Assembly (NCBI GenBank): GCA_027257055.1
Contig: JAPVLO010000153.1
Span: forward strand, 6,386,001-6,450,000
Direction: 5' to 3'
Length of the DNA: 64,000 nucleotides
Source of the DNA: Cephalopachus bancanus
Taxonomy: Eukaryota > Chordata > Mammalia > Primates > Tarsiidae
The first letter of the stretch is position 1, and every line of letters begins with the position of its first letter. Of this stretch, positions 11,453 through 21,304 are shown one piece after another. A program made the position numbers and the translations under genes. The notes below the pieces were generated by a model that worked only from the letters and a program-made list of their open reading frames with translations, did no database searches and was not told the origin of the DNA.

Positions 11453-11690
11453 AGATATAATTTTTAACATTTTATATCCATAATCCCATTTCCCCAATTG
11501 TTCCTCAAATACCTGTATGGCTACTTTTTTCTGAATAATGACCAAAGATCATGCATTGCATTAATTTAATATGTCCATTTTTAATAATAATAAACTTGTA
11601 GAAACAACATAAAAATTCAGTAGTAGGGTATCGATTAAATAATGCTATAGCCAATCAAATGAAGACTTCAGTGCCATTAAGAATGCTGTA

Positions 11691-11981
11691 GGCCGGGCTA
11701 GGTGGCTCAGCCTGTAATCTCAGCACTTTGGGAGGCCGAGGTGAGTGGATTACCTGAGCCTGAGGGTTTGAGACCAGCCTGGGAAACTTGGCAAGACTTC
11801 ATCTCTACAATTAATCAAAATTAACCAGGTATGGTATCATGCACTTGTAATTCTGACTACTTGGAAGGCTGAGATGGAAGGATTGCTGGAACCCAGCAGG
11901 TTGATGCTGGGGTGGCCATGAGTATGCCACCACACTCTAGCCTGGGTGACAGAGTGAGACTCCAACTCAAAAAAAAAAAAA
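11691..11981 (+). mobile_element. Alu, tarsier-type, sense
   Basis: GGCCGGGCTAGGTGGCTCAG to CTCCAACTCAAAA. Duplications AAGAATGCTGTA (11679-11690) and AAGAATTCTGTA (11982-11993). Confidence 0.94.
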
Positions 11982-12287
11982 AAGAATTCTGTATAGATAA
12001 ATATTTGATAAAATGAAAAAAGTATTTTTGATATATTATTGATTGTAAAAAGTTCACCAAATATAGTAAAAACTCAATTTCATGTATATGTACATAAATT
12101 AAATGTGTGTGTGCATGTATACACATACCCCCCACATGCACACACACAAATACTTGCAAGAATACACACCAAACTGTTGAGAGTGATCCTCTCAGTAATA
12201 TCATTGGTGACTTATTTTTTCCTCCATTTTTCTTACCTGTACCATTTTTTATGTCTGCATTTAAATTCTTGTTATAAAAATATAAGC

Positions 12288-12291
<4 letters not shown>

Positions 12292-12340
<49 letters not shown>
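12292..12340. repeat. (CA)n microsatellite
   Basis: About 24 uninterrupted CA units next to L1 3' sequence; likely length-polymorphic. It produces spurious threonine-histidine and cysteine-valine reading frames. Confidence 0.97.
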
Positions 12341-12341
<1 letters not shown>

Positions 12342-12420
12342 CCCAATGTAATAGTACCACATTCCTCCCCCTTCCCTTCTCCATACCCATCTTCCTCTTT
12401 ATTACCCCTTTGGTCTCACT

Positions 12421-12640
12421 TCAAGAAGTAACCACTGTGAAGGTGGTTAGTGTGCATATGAAAGTTCTTGGGTTGCAATCAATAGCTACTCCTTGTTAAT
12501 GTGAGAAAAAACAAACATATTGGAAGGACAGTTGGGGCTCACAGAAAATGTGGAGACTCAAGCATGAAGATAGGCAAGAAACACAGAAGCTCTGGAGGGT
12601 CATAATTTTTTTTTTAAATTGTAAAGATGTGGGGTGCAAT
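12421..12640. other. Unassigned sequence between L1 blocks
   Basis: No clear family. GGACAGTTGGGGCTCACAGA might belong to an old LTR, but I cannot support it. Confidence 0.4.
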
Positions 12641-13298
12641 TCAGGGTTAGATATACAAATATTCATTACGCAGGCACTCTTGTTGATGAGGTGTGACTTC
12701 CCTCTCTTGGCAGTTTCCCACTACTGACAATCCCACCTCCACTCCCCTGGCAGTTTCCCACTACTGCCAATCCCTTTCTTATAGTATTATGATAATTGTT
12801 CAAGGTCTGCTTATGAGTGAGCACATGTGGTACTCTGTTTTCTGTTTCTGTGGCAGATCACAGAGTATGATAGACTCTAAATCCATACAAGTTGCTACAA
12901 AGTTCATATGTTTGTCCTTCTTTATGGCTGCATAATATTCCATTCCATGTGCAAATATTCCACATTTTTAAAATCCAGTCCAGCTTCGATGGGCATCATG
13001 GTTGGTTCCATGTTTTTTGCCATTGTGAATAGTGCTACAATAAACGTGCATGTACAGGTATCTTTTTAGTAGAATGATTTGAGTTCCCCTGGGTATATTC
13101 CCAATAGGGGGATTGCTGGGTCATATGGAAGATCAATTTCTAGTTCTTTCAGAACTCAATACACTGTTTTCCGAAGAGGTTGCACTAGTTTGCACTCTCA
13201 CCAGCAGTGTGGAAGCATTCCTTTTTCTCCGCATTCTTGCCAGCGTCTATTATTGTTGTTTTATTAATGATGGCCATTCTTATTGGGATTAGGTGGTA
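12641..13298 (-). mobile_element. L1 3' region, antisense, comparatively young
   Basis: TTCTTTATGGCTGCATAATA, CCATTGTGAATAGTGCTACA and GGATTGCTGGGTCATATGG are the hallmark antisense L1 text. It continues after the Alu to about 13960. A 40-bp partial tandem duplication is at 12708-12769. Confidence 0.93.
12708..12769. repeat. Partial tandem duplication
   Basis: TGGCAGTTTCCCACTACTG occurs twice about 40 bp apart, followed by (A/C)CAATCCC both times. Confidence 0.88.
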
Positions 13299-13309
13299 TC
13301 TCAATGTGG

Positions 13310-13604
13310 GTTTTTTTTTTTTTTTGAGTTGGAGTCTCACTCTGTCACCCAGGCTGGAGTGCAGTGGCACACTCATGGCCACTGCAGCCTCGACCTGCTG
13401 GGCTCAGGTGATTCTTCCGCCTCAGCCTTCCAAGTAGCTGGAACTACAGGCACGTGCCACCACACCCGGCTAATTTTTTGATTTATTGTAGAGATGAGGT
13501 CTTGCCAAGTTGCCCAGGCTGGTCTGGAACCCATGGGCTCAGGCAGTCCTCTCACCTCGGCCTCTCAAAGTGCTAGGGTTATATGCATGAGCCACCGGGC
13601 CCGG
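13310..13604 (-). mobile_element. Alu, tarsier-type, antisense, inserted in L1
   Basis: Inserted in antisense L1 with exact duplications TCTCAATGTGG (13299-13309, 13605-13615). Full dimer with T-tail. Confidence 0.96.
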
Positions 13605-13958
13605 TCTCAATGTGGTTTTGATTTGCATTTCTCTGATGATTAGTGAAGCTGAGCACTTTTTCATGTGTCTGTTGGCTGCCCATATATCTTCTTTTGAGAA
13701 GTGTCTGTTCATGTCGTTTGCCCACTTTATAATGGGACTGTTTGCTTTTTTCTTTTCGGCATGTTTGAGTTCCTTGTAGATCCTAGATGTTAGGACTTTG
13801 TCAGATACACAGTTGGCAAATATTTTTTCCCATTCTGTGGACTGTCTCCCTGCTTTCTTTATGGTTTCTTTTGCTTTGCAGAAGCTTTTCAGTTTGATGA
13901 GGTCTCACTTGTCTATCTTATCTCTTATGGCATGGGTATTTGGGGTTTTGGTCAGGAT
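13605..13958 (-). mobile_element. L1 3' region, antisense (continuation)
   Basis: Resumes the same L1 after the Alu: TGATTTGCATTTCTCTGATG, TTGAGTTCCTTGTAGATCC and TTTGCTTTGCAGAAGCTTTT. It stops abruptly after GGGGTTTTGGTCAGGAT. Confidence 0.93.
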
Positions 13959-13959
13959 C

Positions 13960-14246
13960 TGGAGAGCAATAATTGCAAAGCAAGGGAATGGCCTAAAGGC
14001 AGGGCCAGCTGGGGCAAAGGACCCCTGCAGGGGTGAATAAACTCCAACTGTTTCTTCCAATCTGATAGTCAAGATTGAAAATCTCAGAAAAATATTTTAT
14101 TGGGGAACTGTAGGGCATATGCCTTTACTCTGTGACCATGCCAAGGCAGAGAAGGAAGGCTGCATTCCCTTCAGGCAGGCTATTGGATTGACAATCCACC
14201 AAATCTACACATCTATCTCTTGGTAGATGTTTCTAAATTACCCCTC
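13960..14246. other. Unassigned, possibly LTR-derived
   Basis: Begins at the L1 breakpoint. GACCCCTGCAGGGGTG is a short perfect palindrome-like hairpin, followed at once by AATAAACTCCAACTG. Hairpin plus AATAAA recalls a retroviral R region, but I found no target duplication or tail, so this is only a suggestion. Confidence 0.3.
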
Positions 14247-14262
14247 AAAAAGTTTTTCTTCA

Positions 14263-14545
14263 GGCTGGGCTCAGTGGCTCAGCCTGTAATCCCATGCTTT
14301 GGGAGGCCGAGGTGAGTGGATTGCCCGAGCCCGCGGGTTCGAGACCCGCCTGGGCAACTTGGCGAGACCTCATCTCTACAATAAATCAAAAATTAGCGGG
14401 CGTGGTAGCGCGCACCTGTAGTTCCAGCTACTTGGAAGGCTGAGGCGGAAGATTCGCTGGAGCCCAGCAGGTTGAGGCTGTGGTGGCCAGCAGCGGCCAC
14501 TGCACTCCAGTCTGGGTGACAGAGTGAGACTCCAACTCAAAAAAA
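14263..14545 (+). mobile_element. Alu, tarsier-type, sense
   Basis: GGCTGGGCTCAGTGGCTCAG to CTCCAACTCAAAA. Duplications AAAAGTTTTTCTTCA (14247-14261 region) and AAAAGTTTTCCTTCA (14546-14560). Confidence 0.94.
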
Positions 14546-14560
14546 AAAAGTTTTCCTTCA

Positions 14561-14735
14561 AGTTTCTGCTCATACCAACAGTAAATGTTATTAATCTGGC
14601 TTTTTATAGTTTACACTTATTGAATTATAATGGAGGTTGAAAATCTTTGTGTATATTGACTGTTGATTTGCATTTTCTGTAAGCTGTCTATTCATTTTCT
14701 TTGTCTAATTTTTCAAACGAACTGTTTTGCTTTTC
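14561..14735 (-). mobile_element. L1 3' fragment, antisense
   Basis: TTGATTTGCATTTTCTGTAA, CTGTCTATTCATTTTCTTTG follow antisense L1 text. It resumes after the Alu at 15022-15180. Confidence 0.65.
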
Positions 14736-15021
14736 CTTTTTTTTTTTTCTTTTTTTGAGTTGGAATTTTACTCTGTCACTCAGACTGGAGTGCAGTGGCC
14801 GCTCCCGGCCACTGCAACCTCGACTTGCTGGGCTCAGGTGATCCTTCTTCCTCAGCCTTCCGAGTAGCTGGAACTACAGGCGCGCGCCACCATGCCCGGC
14901 TAATTTTTGAATTATTGTAGAGATGAGGTCTTGCCAAGTTGCCTAGGCTGGTCTTGAACCCATGGGCTCAGGCAATCCTCTAAAAGTGCTGGGATTATAG
15001 GCATCAGCCATCACATCCAGC
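14736..15021 (-). mobile_element. Alu, tarsier-type, antisense
   Basis: T-tail at 14736-14756, then GAGTTGGAATTTTACTCTGTC, with TTTTTGAATTATTGTAGAG between arms. A few bases are lost near CAATCCTCTAAAAGTGCTGG. Confidence 0.92.
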
Positions 15022-15180
15022 CTTTCTTTTTCTTATTGTTTTATAAGAATGCTGTATGCAGTCAGAAAACTAGATTCTTTAGATCATGTGTTGTGGAATT
15101 TCCTCTCCAGTTTGCTGACTTTTGTTTTTATTATGACTTTTTGCTTTAATTTGTAGTCCCTTTGGTGCCATTCAGAAGTT
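15022..15180 (-). mobile_element. L1 3' fragment, antisense (continuation)
   Basis: GCTGACTTTTGTTTTTATTATG and TTTGTAGTCCCTTTGG continue antisense L1. The related 15320-15431 stretch (AAAGATCTTACCCATTCC) is the same class. Confidence 0.55.
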
Positions 15181-15184
15181 GTCA

Positions 15185-15312
15185 ATACCTCCATAGTCAA
15201 TTGTGATTATAAATTCCACAAGGATAGTTTTGTCACCACTGTATTCCAGGGCTTGTCCCAATACCTGGCACATGACTATCATTCAAACATTTGTCAAGTG
15301 AATGAGTGAATG
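15185..15312 (+). mobile_element. L2 LINE 3' end
   Basis: ATACCTGGCACATGACTATC, then GTCAAGTGAATGAGTGAATG matches the L2 3' end in sense orientation. Confidence 0.7.
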
Positions 15313-15446
15313 AATTTACCAGTCTTCTCTTTCATGACTTCTAGGTCTTCTGTTCTTAGAAAGATCTTACCCATTCCAAAATTAGAAATATTCTCCGGTT
15401 TTCTTCTAGATGTGTCTGGTCATTATGGTTTAAGAAGTGAGGCTAT

Positions 15447-15743
15447 GGCCGGGCTCGGTGGCTCAGCCTGTAATCTCAGCACTTTGGGAGGCCGAGGTGA
15501 ATGATTGCTTGAGCCTGCGGGTTCGAGACCTGCCTGGGCAACTTGGCAAGACCTCATCTCTACAATAAATCAAAAAGTTAGCCGGGCGTGGCAGCGCGCA
15601 CCTGTAGTTCCAGCTACTTGGAAGGCTGAGGCGGAAGGATCGCCGGAGCCCAGCGGGTCGAGGCTGTGGTGGCTGGGAGTGGCCATTGCACTCCAGTCTG
15701 GGTGACAGAGTAAGACTCCAACTCAAAAAAAAAAAAATAAAAA
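15447..15743 (+). mobile_element. Alu, tarsier-type, sense
   Basis: Nearly consensus GGCCGGGCTCGGTGGCTCAG to CTCCAACTCAAAA. Duplications AAGAAGTGAGGCTAT (15432-15446) and AAGAAGTGAGGTTAT (15744-15758). Confidence 0.95.
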
Positions 15744-15758
15744 AAGAAGTGAGGTTAT

Positions 15759-16292
15759 TATGCCCAGCAACCAGAGGTCATATCACTCCCCCTCTGTGGC
15801 TTCTCATCACACTGAGCCAACTGCAACTCCTTCCTGTGGCCTGCAAGGCAGCACCATGGCCTCTGCCTCCCTCCATGACCACATCACCATCACTTTCCCC
15901 ACTGCTCTCTGTGTGTGGTATAGGGGCCTTCTTGCTAGGCTTGTTCTTATCTCAGGGCCTTTGCACTCGTGGTTCTCTAGGCCTGGAATACTCTTCCCCA
16001 GATCCTTGCACAGCCCTTTCCTCCATACCATTCACTTCCTCAAGGAGGCCTCCTCTGACTTCCCACCCCTAGGGAGCTCCACTCCCTTTGCCCAGTCACA
16101 CTCCACTCCTTTATGCTGAGCTTTGTTTTTCTTCAAAGCACTTACCATTGCTTACAATTTAATGACATGTCTTCTTATTTTCTGACTCCCCTAGTAAGAT
16201 GTAATCTCCATCAGGACAGGAACTTCATCATTCCCAAGCTTAGGACAGTGCCTGTCACACAGTAAGTGCTAGTAAAAATTTGTTGCATATAT
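15759..16292 (+). mobile_element. L2 LINE, well preserved
   Basis: Long sense L2: CTCAGGGCCTTTGCACTCGT, GGCCTGGAATACTCTTCCCC, TCCTCAAGGAGGCCTCCTCT, GACAGTGCCTGTCACACAGT. The open frames of about 120-130 codons across it are decayed L2 reverse-transcriptase tail and 3'UTR, not genes. Confidence 0.9.
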
Positions 16293-16299
16293 CACTTTA

Positions 16300-16745
16300 A
16301 AAAAAGATGGATTGAGTAAATTGTGGAATATTCATTTTGCAGAATATTATGTGAACTACATAAATCATTTTTTTCTAACGCTAATTATATTCCATGCTAC
16401 TTGATTGAAAACATAACAAAATGTAGAGAAGGGAATAATTTTTATATACTATCCTAAGAAGAATCTGCCAGTTCAATTAGTCTTATAACCAGTGATTTTT
16501 AAAAAAATTCATTTTACAAATAATAACTGATGGCATGAGAAAATGCTCATCTTATGACATTAGGAGGAAAAATCAGAAAGCAAAATATTATAAAGGAAAG
16601 AAAGAAAAAAAGAATTATACCATAAAATTTAATAGAGACAATTAGAGTTTAAAATAAAAATAATTTTGATTTTTTCTTCTTTATATTTTCTGCAATTAAT
16701 TTTTTTTACAATAATGTAATATTACTTTTATAATTTGGGGATAAG
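16300..16745 (+). mobile_element. L1 3'UTR, sense
   Basis: ATTGTGGAATATTCATTTTGC and the end TTTATATTTTCTGCAATTAA match the terminal part of L1M 3'UTRs. A TATAAAGGAAAGAAAG run lies inside. Confidence 0.65.
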
Positions 16746-16749
16746 AGAA

Positions 16750-17555
16750 AGATGGGATGGTGGTATTTTTCCCTCTCATTTTTTTCTTGCTCAGAACTAC
16801 CAGGCAGGCTAAATGCAAGCCCAAGAAAGGTTCTAAAGAGAAGACACCACAGGCTCAGTTCTGCTCAGATATGTAAAGATAATTTGCCTTTCACAGACAT
16901 GCAGTAGGCGTGTGTAGGCAAGGGATCAGAAAGGTTAAGCATGTTATGAAACTCTTTGGCATTTCTGAAGAGAATAAGACCAGGTTTTTGTTTCTCCTAC
17001 ATTTTTCTCTAGTGTTTTGATAGCCCAAAACTACCCACTAGGAATTCTGGAGTACTGCTCCATAGTTGCTTCTAAGAGAATACAAGGAAAGGATACACAA
17101 TCACTATTGCCTTGGTAGATCCACAGCGGAGGCTGATTCTGCAGGTTCTGAGGTCCTGAGATGCTCAGGCAGAAGGTCCAGGTCCAGTCAGTCATGCAGC
17201 AGACAGCCTTTCCTAGGCAGACACTTGGGAAGCTCAGGGGGTGGACAGCAAGTGCCTGACATGGGGTAAACTCACCTTTTGTTTCTCCACTTCCCTTTCT
17301 CTCTGTTTGGGAGCTACTGGAGAACATCTCATAGCTATGCATAGCAACTCAAAACCAATTCAGGATATCTAGCTTTTACTGGCCCCTAATATTGCTTGCA
17401 CCTGTTTGCATTGTAGTCCACACTAGCCTTCTTAAACTAGCTGAATGATGTCTGCATGGAAACATTTAATGGCTTCTACTGCCTTCTAGCTTTGTGCCTT
17501 GAAGTGTGATAATTGGAGCAACAACTTTGGCCTCATATGGGAATTTGTTCAATTT
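16750..17555. other. Unassigned sequence
   Basis: No recognised repeat. The opposing open frames at 17031-17342 and 17066-17269 overlap each other on opposite strands without motifs. Confidence 0.5.
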
Positions 17556-17778
17556 GCCACTGCAGCCTCGACCTGCTGAGCTTCAGCAATCCTTCCGCCT
17601 CAGCCTTCCAAGTAGCTGGAGCTATAGGCGCGCGCTACCATGCCTGGCTAAGTTTTGACTTATTGTAGAGATGAGGTCTCGCCTGCCCAGGCGGGTCTCG
17701 AACCTGCGGGCTCAGGCAATCCACTCACCTCAGCCTTCCAAAGGCGCGGGATTACAGGCTGAGCCACCGAGCCCGGCT
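17556..17778 (-). mobile_element. Alu, tarsier-type, antisense, lacking 3' end and A-tail
   Basis: Starts abruptly at GCCACTGCAGCCTCGACCTG and runs to the Alu 5' end (GAGCCCGGC). The right-arm end and tail are absent. Retrotransposition primes at the tail, so this end was lost after insertion or arose another way. Confidence 0.9.
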
Positions 17779-17789
17779 TCAGTTCTACT

Positions 17790-17946
17790 CTTAAGGCCTC
17801 TCAACTGATTGGATCAGTTCCACTCAGACAATATAACATAATCTCCCTAATTTAGTACCCAAATATCTTCACAATACCTATATTAGTGTTTGATTGAATA
17901 AATGGGAGCTGTAGCTTAGCCAAGTTAACACATAGAACTCACCATC
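17790..17946 (-). mobile_element. MLT2-like ERVL LTR fragment
   Basis: TAAGGCCTCTCAACTGATTGG to CCAAGTTAACACATAGAACTC is the terminal half of the same LTR type seen at 31966-32385 and 60440-61046. Confidence 0.6.
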
Positions 17947-18535
17947 ACCTGGCAATACACCCCAAATGGATCTACAGATTTAGTGCAATCTCTATTGAAA
18001 CCCAGGCTGGGTTCTGCAGAAATTGACAAATTGATCTTAAAATTCACATGAATACTCCAGGGAACCAGAATAAATAAAAACATTTTTTGCCGGGCTCGGT
18101 GGCTCAGCCTGTAATCCCACGCATTTGGGAGGCTGAGGTGAGTGGATTGCCTGAGCCTGTGGGTTCGAGACCCGCCTGGGCAGCGAGACCTCATCTCTAC
18201 AATAAATAAAAAATCAATCGGGCGTGGTAGCGCACGCCTGTAATTCCGGCTACGTGGAAGGCTGAGGCGGAAGGATCGCCGGAGCCCAGCAGGTCGAGGC
18301 TGCGGTGGCCCCGAGCGGCCACTGCACTCCAGTCTGGGCGACAGAGTGAGACTCTAACTCAAAACAAACAAACAAAAAACATTTTTTGTCTATTTTTGGA
18401 AAAAAAAGGAATAAAGATGGAGGAGTCCTTGATTTGATAACTTAATACAAGGCTACATAAGTATAGCCACATAGATCATTGGAATGGAGATGAGAGTTCA
18501 GAAATAAAGCCTTATAATTCCAGTCAATTGATTTT
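17947..18535 (+). mobile_element. L1 ORF2 fragment, sense
   Basis: GATCTACAGATTTAGTGCAATC and ACAAGGCTACATAAGTATAG follow ORF2. Split by an Alu at 18089 and by a nested antisense L1 at 18536. Confidence 0.85.
18089..18374 (+). mobile_element. Alu, tarsier-type, sense
   Basis: GCCGGGCTCGGTGGCTCAGC to ACTCTAACTCAAAAC with (AAAC)n tail. Duplications AAAAACATTTTTT are at 18076-18088 and 18375-18387. Confidence 0.95.
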
Positions 18536-19009
18536 TTAAATTGTACTAGAGCACACACAACATTACATTTGCCATCTTAATGATCTAATGTACAGTACAG
18601 AAGCGTTAGCTTTATGACCACTGTTGTGAGCAGATATCTAGAACTTTTTCATCTTGCAAAACTGAAACTCTCTTGCCATTGAACAACGCTTCATTTCCTC
18701 ATTTCCCTAGTCCCTGGTAATTACATTCCACTTTCTGTTTCCAAGAGTTTAACTACTTCAGATACCTCACATCAGTGGAATCACACAGTTTTTGTCTCTT
18801 TGTAATTGACTTATTTCACTTAGCGTAATGTCCTCAAACTTCAACCATGTTGTGTAGCTTGTGACAGGATTTCCTTCTTTTTTAAGGCTGAATAATATAC
18901 CAAATTTTTTTTTTGTGTCCATTCATCTGTTGATAAACATTTACATTGACTCCACATCTTGGCTAGTTCATATAATGCTGCAATGAACATAGATATGTCC
19001 ATTCAATTG
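18536..19009 (-). mobile_element. Nested L1 3' fragment, antisense
   Basis: TTCACTTAGCGTAATGTCCTC, TTCAACCATGTTGTGTAGC and AATGCTGCAATGAACATAG are antisense L1 3' text. It interrupts the sense L1. TCAATTGA occurs at both junctions (about 18523 and 19003), consistent with a target duplication. Confidence 0.8.
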
Positions 19010-20288
19010 AATGTTGATGAGGAAGCTATAACAATTCACTGGGACAGAATTGTCTTTTCAAAGAATGGTGCTGGGGCAACTGGATATCTACATGCAAAAA
19101 AATGAAGTTGAATGTTACCTCACACCACATACAAAAAGCAACTCAAAATGTATCAAATATGTAAATGTAAAAGCTGAAACTATGAAACTCTGAGAAGAAA
19201 AACAGAGGCATAAATCTTGGTAAACTTTGATTAGGCCATGGTTTCTTAGACAGGACACCAAATGCCAAAACAACAAAAGAAAAAATAAATTGGATATTAT
19301 CAAAATTAAAACTTTTGTACTTCAAAGACACCATCAAGAAAGTGAAAAAACAGCCTGCAGAATGAGAGAAAAAAATGTGTGAGTCATTTATTTGATAAAA
19401 GACATAATTATAACATGAAGAATTCCTACAACTCAATAGGAAAGAGACAGAACAAAAAAATGGGCAAAGTTTTCGAATGGACATTTCTTCTAAAAAGATA
19501 TAGAAATGCCCATTAAGCACATGAAAATATGCTCAATATCATTAGCCATCAAGGAAATGCAAATCAAAGCCACAATGAGATACCACTTCACACCTACTAG
19601 GATGGCTATAATTAGGGAGATAGATAATACATGTTGGTGAGAATGTAGAGAAATTTGAACTCTCAAACACTGCTGGTAGGAATGTAAGATGGTGCAGTTG
19701 CTTTGGAAAAAGTTTGGCCATTGGAAGTTTAGAAGGCTAAACATAGAGTTACCATAAGACAAATAATTCCACTCTATTTGAATATGCTTCAGAAAAATGA
19801 AAACATATGTTCTAGAATATTCATAATGACATTATTCATAATAGCCAAAAAAGTGGAAACAGCCTAAACATCCATAAACAGATAAATGGGTATATAAAAT
19901 GTGGTATGTCCATAAAATGGAATACTGTTTGATCATTAAACACATGAAATACAGATCCAGGACTCACTATGAATAAATCTTGAAAATATGCTAAGTAAAA
20001 AAAGCTAGTCATAAAACACCACACGTTATTTGGCTGCATTTATGTGAAGTGCCCAGTAGGCAAATATTCATAAACACATAAAGTAGGTCGGTGGTTGCTT
20101 AGTACTTGGGGGTGGAGGGAAATGGGAATGACTGCTAATGAGTATAGGGTTTCTTTCTGGGTGATGAAAATATTCTAAAATTGGTTGTGGTGATGGTTGT
20201 ATAACTCTGAATACACTAAAAACCATTGAACTGTACACTTTAAATGAGTGAATTTGATGGTATGTGAGGTGTATTCATATACAGCCAT
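19010..20288 (+). mobile_element. L1 ORF2 end and 3'UTR, sense
   Basis: GGTGCTGGGGCAACTGGATA, AAATGCAAATCAAAGCCACA, AATGAGATACCACTTCACACC and AACTGTACACTTTAAATGAG are sense L1. The open frames on the minus strand here are antisense shadows. Confidence 0.92.
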
Positions 20289-20462
20289 TTATTTCGTTGT
20301 GCTTCTTCTTCAGATTCTACTAAAATGCCAGTAAGTGGATTTTTCTTTTGAAAAGGCATAAGCAAACACAACTTCATAATTTTGAGCTTGGGAAATAGAT
20401 GAATAAGTCCCCTAAACCATGAACTTTAAATTGGCATTAAGGAAAATTAAGAAGCGACATGA

Positions 20463-20467
<5 letters not shown>

Positions 20468-20496
<29 letters not shown>

Positions 20497-20775
20497 AGTT
20501 GGAATCTCACTCTGTCGCCCAGGTTGGAGTGCAGTGGCACATTCATGGCCACCCCAGCGTTGACCTGCTGGGCTCCAGCAATCCTTCTGCCTCAGTCTTC
20601 CAAGTAGCCGGAACTACAGGTGCGTGCTACTGCACCCAGCTAATTTTTGATTTATTGTAGAGACGGGGTCTCGCCAAGTTGCCCGGGCTGGTCTCGAACC
20701 CGAGGGCTTAGGCAATTCACTCACCTCGGCCTCCCAAGGTGCTGGGATTACAGGCTGAACCACTGAGCCTGATTA
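20468..20775 (-). mobile_element. Alu, tarsier-type, antisense
   Basis: Full copy with T-tail. Duplications GCGACATGATTTTC (20454-20467) and GCAACATGATTTTC (20776-20789). Confidence 0.95.
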
Positions 20776-20789
20776 GCAACATGATTTTC

Positions 20790-21304
20790 GACGCTGAATT
20801 TCCAAAAATCTCTGGAAGAGGGAGCAAATTGTTTACCCTCGCTCTAGAAGTAAGATCAGAATTGATTAAAGCTCGAAAGATTGTAAGATCCGTGCTTCCT
20901 TATCTGCATAGCTGAGCAAATGCTTGCTCTACCTGTAGGAGAAAACAGGAGATTAGTTCTCTGGAGAGGGAGAACATAGAAGACTGAGGGATGGCAGATA
21001 CAGTTGAGGACACAGGTGGTATACTAAAAACTGTGAGACAAGTGAAACTGGACATTTTGAGTGGTAGGACTACCCCTGTGCCTGTCTCTTCTTGGTTCCC
21101 AGAGCTCTGGCATTCAGAAATACACCCTGCAGGCAGGAGTCTGAGGGGATCTTCTCTGACCAGACCAAGAAGAGAGACCTAAAGTTAGCACATTGGTGTT
21201 TCCCCCAAAGTGACAGAAAAACTTACCCACATGTCCAGAACTTTTAATGTAAAAGCTCTTAGTACCATATTTTGAAAAAAATATTTACATTATCGATGAT
21301 TTTA
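20790..21304. other. Unassigned sequence
   Basis: No gene or repeat family recognised. The 63-codon frame at 20991 has no motif. Confidence 0.5.

Larger units (their letters stand above)
11455..12420 (+). mobile_element. L1 3'UTR, sense, split by an Alu
   Basis: 11580-11690 and 11990-12290 match the terminal L1M 3' text (AGTAGGGTATCGATTAAATA, AATGCTATAGCC, GATTGTAAAAAGTTCACC). The Alu at 11691 splits it. A (CA)n tract follows at 12292. Confidence 0.7.

Noticed and set aside
12292..12340. Direct repeats considered as a CRISPR-like or satellite array
   Set aside because: It is a plain dinucleotide microsatellite; no spacer-repeat pattern exists anywhere in the window.
11857..12431. Long frames with Cys-Val or Thr-His runs
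   Set aside because: They are translations of the (CA)n microsatellite plus Alu.
15686..16119. Two open frames of about 120-130 codons
   Set aside because: They are the Alu tail and the L2 element read through; the L2 match explains them.
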